NCBI GenBank assembly: GCA_937941745.1
Contig: CALDGV010000288.1
Coordinates: 1 to 13,797, forward strand
Direction of reading: 5' to 3'
Source: an uncultured Prosthecobacter sp.
GTDB lineage: Bacteria; Verrucomicrobiota; Verrucomicrobiia; Verrucomicrobiales; Verrucomicrobiaceae
DNA: 13,797 nucleotides
Part shown: positions 1-8,267 of the stretch, one piece after another
Numbering within the stretch: position 1 is the first letter of the stretch
Layout of the letters: the number at the start of each line of letters is the position of its first letter
Translations under genes and position numbers: made by a program
The notes under the pieces: model-generated
What the model saw: the letters and a program-made list of their open reading frames with translations, nothing else
Database searches by the model: none
What the model was told of the DNA's origin: nothing

Positions 1-3000
1 GTGGTCCTGCGGGTGCCCACCGTGGCCAGGCTGATCACCAGCCCCGGCGCCTTGGATTACCCGCCGACGCTGCTGAACACCTCGAGCTCCATCACCCTGA
101 CCCTGAGAAACGCCGGGAACCTGCCGCTGAACCTTACCAGCCTGAGCGCCGATGATCCCGCCTACACCGTCAGTGGAATCAACCTTCCAATGCTCTTGTC
201 TCCGGAAGACACCACGACTGCGGTCGTCCGATTCACGCCCACAGCGACCCGTTCCTACCCGGCACGCATCGTCATCAGCACGGATTCCACCGACATGCCG
301 GAAACCGTCGTGAACCTGAGCGGAACAGGGCTGCGTGGAGCCAGTATCAGCGTGGATCCAGCCTCCATCACCGAGACCATAGAACCCGGGAGCATTTTCA
401 ACCAGGTCATCACGCTCTCCAACTCCGGAGATGCTGCCTTGCAGTGGTCGGCTGCGCCATCGTCGGGCATGGCGGGCATCCTCTCGTTCACCCCGGCCGC
501 AGGATCGGTGCCTGAAGGGGAATCCCGCCAGACCACCTTGCGGGTGACCACCACGGCGACCACCCTGCCGGGAACCTACTCTGGGTATGTGCGCTTCACC
601 ACCAACGCCCCCGGCCAGCCGATTCTCGATGTCCCGGTCGTCATCACAGTACCTTCGCGCCCAAGGCTGGTGGCCATTCCCTCCTCCGTGAACTTCGGAG
701 ATGTTTTCAACGGCGGTGCCAGCACGACCGGCGTGCTGCTGCGCAACCAGGGAAATGCACTGCTCCTCATCACCAACATCACCAGCTCCCACCCGGCCTT
801 CAGCAGTCTCAACTCTGCCCCCTTCGCGATTGGTGCAGGAAACTCCCTGTACTGCATTCTCGGATTCAGGCCGGACGGCGTGGGCGGGTTCAGTGGCCAG
901 ATCCGCTTCACCGCACCTGGGGCGACACCTTCCGAAGTCACCTTGAATGTGTCAGGCAATTCACTGCCCCCGCCTCAGATCGCCGTGCAGCCAGGCAGTC
1001 TCGAGGCCACCCTGGAACAAGGCCAGAACACCAGCCTGCCACTGACCATCAGCAACGATGGTGGAGCCACGCTGACCTGGCAGTCGAAGGTCGCGGACCT
1101 TTCCACTCCGAACGGAACGCTGCAGGACGTGCTGGAGCGCTTGAACGACGGCCACGCGGCGATCACCAACTTGATTCCCGACCTCTATCCATTCACCGAG
1201 GGAACCTCCGGCACCTACATCCTGGATGGCGGCAACGACATGTATGACGGAGGCAACTACCTCAACACGAGCCTCGGCAATGGCATCGCCTATTCCGACA
1301 ACGTGGTCACGAACAGCACGAAGCTGGGCATAGGAGGCACCTACTTCACCCGGAAGCATCCCGGACTGTTCGTCTTCGCGGCAGATCTGAACGGCGTCTC
1401 CAGTTTCTTCACGAGCGGCAACTTAGGGGCCGACGGCCTTGGAACCGTCTCCGGCACCACGCTGACGCGGACCTGGGCGGGCCGCACCTACACCAGCTTC
1501 TTCAAGTCCGTCGCCAGCACGACCGATCCTTCCGTCAACCACCTCGTCATCCTCGAATCACGGTCTGGGATGACCCACACCTACAGCCAGGATTCAAACA
1601 ACGACGACCATCAGATCACCGGCCTCCCAAGCTCAGCCCGGCTTTACTACCTGCTCTTTGCCCGCGCAGACGGCCGTTCGGTCAGTGACACGCTGGCAGG
1701 CACCATTATGGAGGCCTTCCTGCAAAACATCGCCCTGTCTCCAGCGTCCCCGTGGATTTCCATTTCCCCAGCCACTGGCAACACCACCGCCGGAACTTCT
1801 TCCTCCGCATCGGTGCACATCTCTTCGGCCACATTGGAGCCTGGGGTGCATACAGCCACGGCCAGATTCATCAGCAATGCCATCATCAACAGCACGGTCG
1901 AAGTTCCCGTGCGGCTGACAGTCACTCCGCCAGCCTTGAGGGCTGCACCGACCAGCATCAGCACCACCCTGCTGTCCGACAGTCAGCTTACCCAGACACT
2001 GACCCTGACCGCCGCAGACGGAGCTTCACCCCCCTGGACCGCCGCCGCCACCGTGCCGTGGATCAGCCTCTCCAAAACCTCGGGTTCCGGCACTGACAGC
2101 ATCACGCTGACGCTGGGGCCTCTCACCCCCGGAACCTACTCTGGAGCCGTACAGATCACCTACAACGGCACCAAGATTTCGGTGCCGGTGGATCTCGAAG
2201 TCCGCAGCGGCACCTTCGCCCGCCTGCTGACAGACTACCGTAGCCCCAGCCGGGTGCTGGGCCTCATTCGTGGCAGCAGCGAGCCTTCACTTCTGGTCGC
2301 GCTGGATGCTGCAAACCTCTCCATGCAGGAGGTCTTGAAGCTGCCGGCGGGCATTGCAGACATGGACATCTCCACCGATGGACGGCGGCTTTACGCCCTG
2401 AGCCACAGCTTCAAAAGCATCACCGAGGTGGACCTGGATTCGTTCAGCATTCTGCGCACTCAGCCAACGCCTGCGAGCATCCCGCTGAACGAGCGCTGCA
2501 ACATCGAGACAGGCCGCAGCAACCGCCTCTACTACAACGACGCGCAGACGCCGCAGCGGCTGCATGTGTTCGACTTCGATGCGGCGGTCAATGTTTACAG
2601 CCTCCAGCTTCCCGGCGGAGCTTCCGTGGGGGATTTCACCCTCACTCCTGACGGCGGCAGCATCTATGCGCGCTCGGTCAATCAGGGAGTCGTGAATCTT
2701 GTGCGAATCGACAGCTCTGGGGACCTGCCTTCACTGGCTGCCACGAGCAATTATGGTCATCTCCTTGTCACCGAAGAAACGCCGGTCTTCTACAGCAGCA
2801 GCCGGGACCGTGTTTTCACGCAGGATGCCCGTTTCAACCCTCAATTCACCACGCGCCAGATCTACACCGGCCAGTCGATCATCGCCGCTTCAGCCTACGG
2901 TCAGGCGCTGGTGAGCAAGACCCGGATTTTCAATGCCGAGACGGGATCCATGCTTCAGAGCCTGCCAGTCAACGTCACCGTGGCGGCCTTCACAGGTGCA

Positions 3001-5631
3001 CAAGATGCTGTCATCTACTTCAACAGCAGCACTCAGAAGCTGGTGCGTGTCCCGTTGAACGGCGTGATCTCCCTGCCATCGCCTGCGATCGAACCTGAAA
3101 TAACACCAGGAGCCGTCCTCAATGGCAGGCCGGGCAGCCTGACCTGGACCGGCAGTCCGCTGGCGGCCAGTTACGACGTCTTCCTGAGCACCAGCCAGAG
3201 CGCTGTGGATGCCGCCAACAACACCTCCACCGGAATTTATCTTGGCAACACCTCCGGACTCAGCTTCCCGCTCAACAGCATCACCTCCCAGCCAGGGCAG
3301 ACCTACTACTGGCGCATCGACATCCGCAATCACGACGGCAGCACGGTCAAAGGTCCCCTGTGGAGCTTCAGGCTGCCTGAGGTTCTGACCACCCCCACCA
3401 CGGTCAGCTTGTCAGGAGTCGCCGGTGGCGGTCTTGTGGACGGCAGGCTGACGCTGAATGCCGCCAGCCCAGCCAGTGCCTGGTCGCTGACCGAAAACGC
3501 CTCCTGGCTCAGCCTCAGCGCATCATCCGGCAGCGGCTCGGGCACGGTGACGGTTCAGGTCAACCCGGCGGCCCTGGCGGCTGGAACCCACAGCACGCAG
3601 ATCACGCTGACATCAGGCGCGGACTCCCTCTCGATACCAGTCACCTTCCGGGCGCTTGGTCAGCTCAACGTCGTCAAGCTGGTGGCCGACCCTGTGCTGT
3701 CCGTGGTGTATGGCATGCACAGAGACCCCTCGTCTGGAGAAGGCTGGATCCTGTGGATTGACCCTGCCACGGCCCAGATTCAGCATGCCCTTTACACCGG
3801 CAGGGACATCGTGGACTTCACCGTTCATCGTGATGAAAACCTGATTCACGTGCTTTCCGGCACCAGCACCTGCATCGTGCAGGGATTCAACCGCCAGACA
3901 CGGCAGATCATCAGCGGCTGGTCCACACCGGGAACCCCGGCCGCCATCCACAACGGAGCCGTGGGGCGTGTGGTGCTGCGCAACAACCTGGGCACCCTGC
4001 AAATGCATCACAGCGTCACTGGAGGCTTGGTCGGCAGCTCCGTCAGCCTGCCCAGCACCTGTGTCACGGCGACCCCGGCGGACGGCAGCTTCATCCTGGC
4101 GGCTGTGCAGCAGGCCACTGGAGTCACCGGTCTGGTGCGTTACACCCTTGGCAGCAACTCCATCACCTACAGCAGCACCTCCTACTGGTCAGCCAGCTAC
4201 CAGCCCCCTCTTGTGCTTTCCGCAGACGGCACGCGCGCCTTCTACATGGGCCGTGTTTATGATGCCGCCACCCTCGCGGAACTGCGCTATCTCGGAACCT
4301 ACAGCATCAATGCCTGCTCCTTCTCAGGCCATATGGGGTGGAGCTTCACGCATGCGATCTCAACTCAGGATGGCCGCACGCTGGGCAGCCTGCCCTTCAA
4401 CACCAGCATCCTGGCTGCCACGGCAAGCTTTGAGCGCCTGATCCTCTACAACACCACGACGCGGACTCTTCACAGCATCGTCCCCTGGGAAGTTTCCCTC
4501 TCTCCCTCTCCACTGATCTATCCCACGGCACCTGTTGGCCAGACGACCACGGCCACGCTTACCATCAAAAACCTCACCAACCTCGATCTGACCTACACGG
4601 TGAGCACCAACCACCCCGCGATGACCGTTCCAGGCCTTCCTGTGACGGTCAATGCAGGACAAAGCGCCCAGATCAGCCTTGCCCTCACCCCTTCCGGGAC
4701 GGGCGTCCTAGAGGGCAGTGTCTTCCTGTCCAGTGCGGCGGCACCCGAATGGAACCGGACGGCTCTGTTCTCAGCTTATGCAGAGGTCTCGCCGAACCAA
4801 AATGTCATCCGCTTTGATGTGAATGCTCCAGCCCCAGGCACCGCGCCAGCCGTGGCAAGCTACACAGAATCCGGCTTCCGGTTCACCACACCCACCAACA
4901 TTGCCCGGGTCGGGGCCAACAGCAGCAACCGCCCGGACAATGGCACGGCACACATCGCCACAATGAACGGCGGACAGCCTCTGAACATTGTCCGCCAGGA
5001 CGGAGGAACCTTCAGGCTCGTTCAGGTGGACCTGGCTGAATACAGCACCGTGTTCCCCAACTTCAAAACCATCACCTGGACAGGCACCAAGGCCGGCGGC
5101 CAGACGGTTTCAACCTCGTTCAACCTGGATGGCTTTATCGACGGCACCGGAGCAGGCGTGGACTTTCAGACCTTCTTCTTTCCCAGCAGCTTCGCCGACC
5201 TCGTCTCCGCCCAGGTCACTGTGGACATTTACTCGTTGGACAACCTCATCATCACCACCACGGGCAGTGCGGCCGCCCTGTCTGTTTCCGAACAGGAACT
5301 TGCCACGAGCCGGATGGAACCCGTCGCCGTGGACCTTGATGCTGATGGCAGGGCGGATTTCCTGTCCAGCACCGCTCCGCAGTGGGAGAAACGTGCTGAT
5401 GGAGTGGGCGTCTGCACCATGCACTGCCGGGGCTCTGCCCTGGCGACGTTGTCGAGACTGCGCGTGCAGGCCAGCCGCGAAGCAGGTGTGTGGAGTGATC
5501 TGACCCAGGACCTGGACTATTCCTGGGAGAAGCTGGGATCTGCCGATGAATCCGGCTGGACGGACGTCATCCTGCGCATTTCATGCAACACCTTGGAGAC
5601 CTGGAACTTCCGCGTGCTTGGTTCTGACTGA
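1..5631 (+). CDS. Giant secreted multidomain protein (HYDIN/BACON Ig-like, beta-propellers), 5'-truncated by window edge
   Basis: The frame is open from the first base to a TGA at 5629-5631 (1876 residues). The GTG at base 1 is probably not the true start: there is no signal peptide and the first residues already lie in an Ig-like strand. Inferred domains by residue: HYDIN/choice-of-anchor-D Ig-like about 1-113; BACON-like about 114-219; HYDIN-like about 220-318; BACON-like about 320-360, interrupted by an inserted domain (about 362-578) and resumed about 580-643 (PWISISPATG, W585); BACON-like about 644-736 (W687); beta-propeller about 737-1030; FN3-like about 1031-1128 (YYWRIDI); BACON-like about 1129-1220 (W1169); second propeller about 1221-1495; HYDIN-like about 1496-1600; jelly-roll/lectin-like about 1601-1755 ending DNLIITT. 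A Ca-binding-like DLDADGRADF lies at 1778-1787. The composition is Ser/Thr/Gly-rich with little Lys, as in extracellular proteins. It is probably a surface adhesin or glycan-binding protein. No enzyme motif, LPXTG or PEP-CTERM anchor is visible. Confidence 0.9.
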   Translation: MVLRVPTVARLITSPGALDYPPTLLNTSSSITLTLRNAGNLPLNLTSLSADDPAYTVSGINLPMLLSPEDTTTAVVRFTPTATRSYPARIVISTDSTDMPETVVNLSGTGLRGASISVDPASITETIEPGSIFNQVITLSNSGDAALQWSAAPSSGMAGILSFTPAAGSVPEGESRQTTLRVTTTATTLPGTYSGYVRFTTNAPGQPILDVPVVITVPSRPRLVAIPSSVNFGDVFNGGASTTGVLLRNQGNALLLITNITSSHPAFSSLNSAPFAIGAGNSLYCILGFRPDGVGGFSGQIRFTAPGATPSEVTLNVSGNSLPPPQIAVQPGSLEATLEQGQNTSLPLTISNDGGATLTWQSKVADLSTPNGTLQDVLERLNDGHAAITNLIPDLYPFTEGTSGTYILDGGNDMYDGGNYLNTSLGNGIAYSDNVVTNSTKLGIGGTYFTRKHPGLFVFAADLNGVSSFFTSGNLGADGLGTVSGTTLTRTWAGRTYTSFFKSVASTTDPSVNHLVILESRSGMTHTYSQDSNNDDHQITGLPSSARLYYLLFARADGRSVSDTLAGTIMEAFLQNIALSPASPWISISPATGNTTAGTSSSASVHISSATLEPGVHTATARFISNAIINSTVEVPVRLTVTPPALRAAPTSISTTLLSDSQLTQTLTLTAADGASPPWTAAATVPWISLSKTSGSGTDSITLTLGPLTPGTYSGAVQITYNGTKISVPVDLEVRSGTFARLLTDYRSPSRVLGLIRGSSEPSLLVALDAANLSMQEVLKLPAGIADMDISTDGRRLYALSHSFKSITEVDLDSFSILRTQPTPASIPLNERCNIETGRSNRLYYNDAQTPQRLHVFDFDAAVNVYSLQLPGGASVGDFTLTPDGGSIYARSVNQGVVNLVRIDSSGDLPSLAATSNYGHLLVTEETPVFYSSSRDRVFTQDARFNPQFTTRQIYTGQSIIAASAYGQALVSKTRIFNAETGSMLQSLPVNVTVAAFTGAQDAVIYFNSSTQKLVRVPLNGVISLPSPAIEPEITPGAVLNGRPGSLTWTGSPLAASYDVFLSTSQSAVDAANNTSTGIYLGNTSGLSFPLNSITSQPGQTYYWRIDIRNHDGSTVKGPLWSFRLPEVLTTPTTVSLSGVAGGGLVDGRLTLNAASPASAWSLTENASWLSLSASSGSGSGTVTVQVNPAALAAGTHSTQITLTSGADSLSIPVTFRALGQLNVVKLVADPVLSVVYGMHRDPSSGEGWILWIDPATAQIQHALYTGRDIVDFTVHRDENLIHVLSGTSTCIVQGFNRQTRQIISGWSTPGTPAAIHNGAVGRVVLRNNLGTLQMHHSVTGGLVGSSVSLPSTCVTATPADGSFILAAVQQATGVTGLVRYTLGSNSITYSSTSYWSASYQPPLVLSADGTRAFYMGRVYDAATLAELRYLGTYSINACSFSGHMGWSFTHAISTQDGRTLGSLPFNTSILAATASFERLILYNTTTRTLHSIVPWEVSLSPSPLIYPTAPVGQTTTATLTIKNLTNLDLTYTVSTNHPAMTVPGLPVTVNAGQSAQISLALTPSGTGVLEGSVFLSSAAAPEWNRTALFSAYAEVSPNQNVIRFDVNAPAPGTAPAVASYTESGFRFTTPTNIARVGANSSNRPDNGTAHIATMNGGQPLNIVRQDGGTFRLVQVDLAEYSTVFPNFKTITWTGTKAGGQTVSTSFNLDGFIDGTGAGVDFQTFFFPSSFADLVSAQVTVDIYSLDNLIITTTGSAAALSVSEQELATSRMEPVAVDLDADGRADFLSSTAPQWEKRADGVGVCTMHCRGSALATLSRLRVQASREAGVWSDLTQDLDYSWEKLGSADESGWTDVILRISCNTLETWNFRVLGSD

Positions 5632-5676
5632 AGCCACGTCTCCAGGCCACCTCGAAAGCGCCGTCACACATTTTTC

Positions 5677-6381
5677 ATGATCCGCCAGCTCCTCTGCACC
5701 GTCGTTGTTCTCAGCACCCTGAGCGCCTGCTCCAGCCAGAAGTTTTACAACAAGGTCCAGGCAGGCACCATCATCGGAAATCCGTATGTCAAATGGGAGG
5801 AGCCTAACAAATTTGAGCTGGAAAATCATCTCGTCCGCCCTTTCGCCTTCCGCCGCTACAACGGCGAGCTGATCACGCCCCGGCCGATCAAGACAGATGG
5901 AGGCAGCGTGCCACGCGCCCTTTGGAACCGCAAAGGATTCTCCCCATGGACCTATGCGCCGGGCTACCTGATCCATGACTGGCTCTACGAAGCCAACCGC
6001 CGCCGTGTACCTGGCGGAAACTCCCTGAAGAAAGAGGCCCTCTACTATGACAAGGAGAAGTCGGACTGGATCCTGGCCGAAGTCATCAAAACCCAGATGG
6101 AGAGCGACAAGAAGGCCTACAAGGACCCCAGTCCGGCACGGCTGGCCGCCATCTACTGGGCGGTGAAGCGCTTTGGCGACAAGGCCTGGAATGGCAAGCC
6201 GACCCCTGTCGCCGAATCACCTCTGACACCGTTCTTCAACACGGCCATCGACAACCTGCCGCTGATGCCGACGCTGAACACCCTGCAAAATGAGTTCATG
6301 ACCCTGCCGCCGGATGCTCCTGAAAACCTGGCGGGCTCCACCACGCCGCACTGGCTGCCGCAGACGAATGAGTCTGAGTGA
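5677..6381 (+). CDS. DUF1353-domain lipoprotein
   Basis: This encodes 234 residues. The N-terminus is a lipoprotein signal: a hydrophobic stretch ending in the lipobox LSAC, with the lipidated Cys at residue 18 and Ser at +2, which favours the outer membrane. The body carries the DUF1353 hallmarks TDGGSVPRALW (73-83) and IHDWLY (99-104), followed by a basic helical region (about 110-175). DUF1353 has no established activity; it is also met in phage and prophage genes, but here a lipoprotein leader is attached and no phage gene is nearby. The C-terminal 45 or so residues are Pro/Leu-rich and look unstructured. The gene lies 45 bases after the giant surface-protein gene on the same strand, so cotranscription is plausible. 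No Shine-Dalgarno site precedes the ATG; the lipobox position supports this start. Family assignment is fairly sure; function is unknown. Confidence 0.85.
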   Translation: MIRQLLCTVVVLSTLSACSSQKFYNKVQAGTIIGNPYVKWEEPNKFELENHLVRPFAFRRYNGELITPRPIKTDGGSVPRALWNRKGFSPWTYAPGYLIHDWLYEANRRRVPGGNSLKKEALYYDKEKSDWILAEVIKTQMESDKKAYKDPSPARLAAIYWAVKRFGDKAWNGKPTPVAESPLTPFFNTAIDNLPLMPTLNTLQNEFMTLPPDAPENLAGSTTPHWLPQTNESE

Positions 6382-6383
6382 CA

Positions 6384-6397
6384 CGGCTTCACAGCCG
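6384..6397. terminator. Possible short hairpin between convergent genes
   Basis: CGGCT, a four-base TCAC loop and AGCCG form a 5-bp stem in the 22-base gap between the stops of the DUF1353 lipoprotein gene (6381) and the helical-repeat gene (6404). Its place between two converging genes fits a bidirectional terminator, but the stem is short and no T tract follows on either strand. Treat it as weak. Confidence 0.22.
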
Positions 6398-6403
6398 GAA
6401 GTC

Positions 6404-8191
6404 TCACTGCGAGGCCTGACGGCGCAGTTCCTGGGCCTCCGCTTCCTTGAGAATGCCGGCCGCAAGAGCCTCGCGCAGAAGCGCTGAGGCCTTCTCACGC
6501 TGCTCGTCCAGGACCAGGAAAAGGATGTAGTTGGAAACCACGAGCCCGCTAACTTCCGGCTGAAGCTGACGAGCCTTCGGCAGCAGCGTGTCAGGCTGGA
6601 TTGCTCCATAAAGTTCCCGGGCCTTCGCCATCGCATCCTTGTCCTGGCTGCGACGCAGAACGGTGGCCACGCGCTGATTCAGGAACTCCAGGCTGTCCGA
6701 GGCACTGGTCTGAGCCGCTTCGAGATGCCGGAAGGCCTCATCCCAGTCCGCCAGATAAGCAGCCGCTGCCGCGCACGCCCGGTGGGTTGCCGGGCTGGGG
6801 GACTGTGCATGCTGAATCTCCGCCAGGGCATAGCTGGCGGGCTCACCCCTGGTCAGGCCGATCAGGATGTTCTGGGTTCGTGTGCCTTCCGGATCATTCC
6901 GCAGCGCCTCCAAAAGCGCCTCGGGATGCGTTCTGCCCGTCATGCCCGCCATGGACAGGCTGGCGTCCATCATCACCAGCATTTCCAGCGCGCGTGCAGC
7001 CGGTGGTCCAGTCAGAGCACGCCCCTTCTCCTCAAGCCGCTGAATGGTGGCCTGGAGGGTTTCAAGCTCCTTGGCATTGGGAGTCCGCCCTTCGCGGCTG
7101 GCAGCGAGCATCAGGCCCAGCGAGTGCGAAAGCAGCACCCCGCCCAGCTTTTCCATGTCATCCCCCGCCAGTTCAATCGCCACCCGGGCTTCCGACGGGT
7201 GCGCCAGGATCAGCATGTAATGCTGGAGCATGGTCTGCATGAGCACGTTCTTCACGTCCTGCACCGTGGCGCCAGGAGGATGCTTTACCGAGATCTCCGC
7301 GAGGATCATCGGGCTGAACAGGCTCATTTCAGACCTCCAAAGCCGGCAGAAAAGGGCAAAATCCTTCTTTTCCTGAGCGGTGCGCATGATCTCCGAGAGA
7401 CGCCGGGGGAAGGCCTCCAGCCTCTTTTCCAGCACGGTGCGTTCCACCGGCGTCATGGGCTTCTCCAGACATTTCTCGACCAGCTCCAGTTCACTGGACA
7501 GCCTGTCCTCCAGTCTGGCACTGCTGCGCGAAAAGACTTCATGCACCTGCTGCTCCAGTTCACGTGATGCCATCAGGAATCTGGCGAGCGGCTCTTGCGG
7601 ATCCCATTTCAAGGCCTGACGCAGCGCTTCGAGGGTCTGCTGCTCCAGCCCTTTTCGCCAGCCCAGGGCATCGGCCAGCAGCGCATGGCCTTCCGCCCCG
7701 CCTGGCTCAGCCGCGATCATGGCACGCGCCAGCTCGACCGCCCTTTCGAGGCAGCGATTTTTGCGTGGTTCATCCCCCAGAATGGAGGCCAGGTCTGCCA
7801 TCTCCAGCAAACGCCTGACATCAGCGCCGCCAGTCCGCTTTTGCGATTCCAGAAAGGCATACTGCCGCTCGAGCGAGCTGGGTGTCCGGTCCAAAATCAC
7901 TCCGCCACGGCCTTCCACGCTGGGGTTCAGGTTGAAGGCCAGGGGGTTGACCGTCATCTGCTGCGCCAGCTGCGCCCGGCGATCCTCCTTGGGCACAACG
8001 GGAGGCTTCATGTTCAGGATGACCTCCACCCGGGCAGCCAGCCCTTGGGCTTTTGGATGCCTCTGCTCCGTCTGGCGGGCCGCCTCCCGGATGGCATCCG
8101 GCAGTTTCTCCTTGTTGATCTGCACAAGTTCCACATCGGCGGCACAAAGCCTGAGTGAAACGATCAGGCTGACAAGGGCGGGGGATCTCAT
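6404..8191 (-). CDS. Secreted TPR-like helical-repeat protein, function unknown
   Basis: This encodes 595 residues from the ATG at 8191. The frame is open further upstream, but that start would overlap the divergent DUF1501 gene, while the ATG at 8191 gives a short signal peptide (MRSPALVSLIVSLRLCAAD) with likely cleavage near residues 17-18. Cys16 does not sit in a proper lipobox. The mature protein is almost wholly helical and Ala/Leu/Glu/Arg-rich. TPR-like pairs are visible about 125-215 (LLEMADLASILGD, then HALLADALGW and ALRQALKWDP) and about 466-520 (AAAYLADWDEAFRHLEAAQ). Helices about 220-300 may be coiled-coil. No catalytic motif is seen. It is probably a periplasmic scaffold or interaction protein. 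No family-specific function can be given; the divergent arrangement with the DUF1501 gene may mean shared regulation. Confidence 0.85.
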   Translation of the reverse strand: MRSPALVSLIVSLRLCAADVELVQINKEKLPDAIREAARQTEQRHPKAQGLAARVEVILNMKPPVVPKEDRRAQLAQQMTVNPLAFNLNPSVEGRGGVILDRTPSSLERQYAFLESQKRTGGADVRRLLEMADLASILGDEPRKNRCLERAVELARAMIAAEPGGAEGHALLADALGWRKGLEQQTLEALRQALKWDPQEPLARFLMASRELEQQVHEVFSRSSARLEDRLSSELELVEKCLEKPMTPVERTVLEKRLEAFPRRLSEIMRTAQEKKDFALFCRLWRSEMSLFSPMILAEISVKHPPGATVQDVKNVLMQTMLQHYMLILAHPSEARVAIELAGDDMEKLGGVLLSHSLGLMLAASREGRTPNAKELETLQATIQRLEEKGRALTGPPAARALEMLVMMDASLSMAGMTGRTHPEALLEALRNDPEGTRTQNILIGLTRGEPASYALAEIQHAQSPSPATHRACAAAAAYLADWDEAFRHLEAAQTSASDSLEFLNQRVATVLRRSQDKDAMAKARELYGAIQPDTLLPKARQLQPEVSGLVVSNYILFLVLDEQREKASALLREALAAGILKEAEAQELRRQASQ

Positions 8192-8208
8192 GGCGGGAGT
8201 CTGCCTGA

Positions 8209-8247
8209 GGCAGGTGGACCAGATCAAGCTGCAAAGCAGGACCTGCC
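8209..8247. promoter_or_regulatory. Divergent intergenic region with a 7-bp inverted repeat
   Basis: The 76 bases between the two divergent starts (8191 on minus, 8268 on plus) must hold the 5' signals of both genes unless they are transcribed from further away. GGCAGGT at 8209-8215 is exactly mirrored by ACCTGCC at 8241-8247, with a 25-base spacer. It could be an operator or a weak RNA hairpin. No convincing -35/-10 pair and no Shine-Dalgarno site were found for either gene. A 7-bp match can occur by chance in GC-rich DNA. Confidence 0.25.
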
Positions 8248-8267
8248 ACCCACGTTTTCTGCCCTGC

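Noticed and set aside
7719..8267. Upstream extension of the DUF1501 frame
   Set aside because: The extension is antisense to the helical-repeat gene, is rich in Ser/Arg, and pushes the twin-arginine leader far from the N-terminus.
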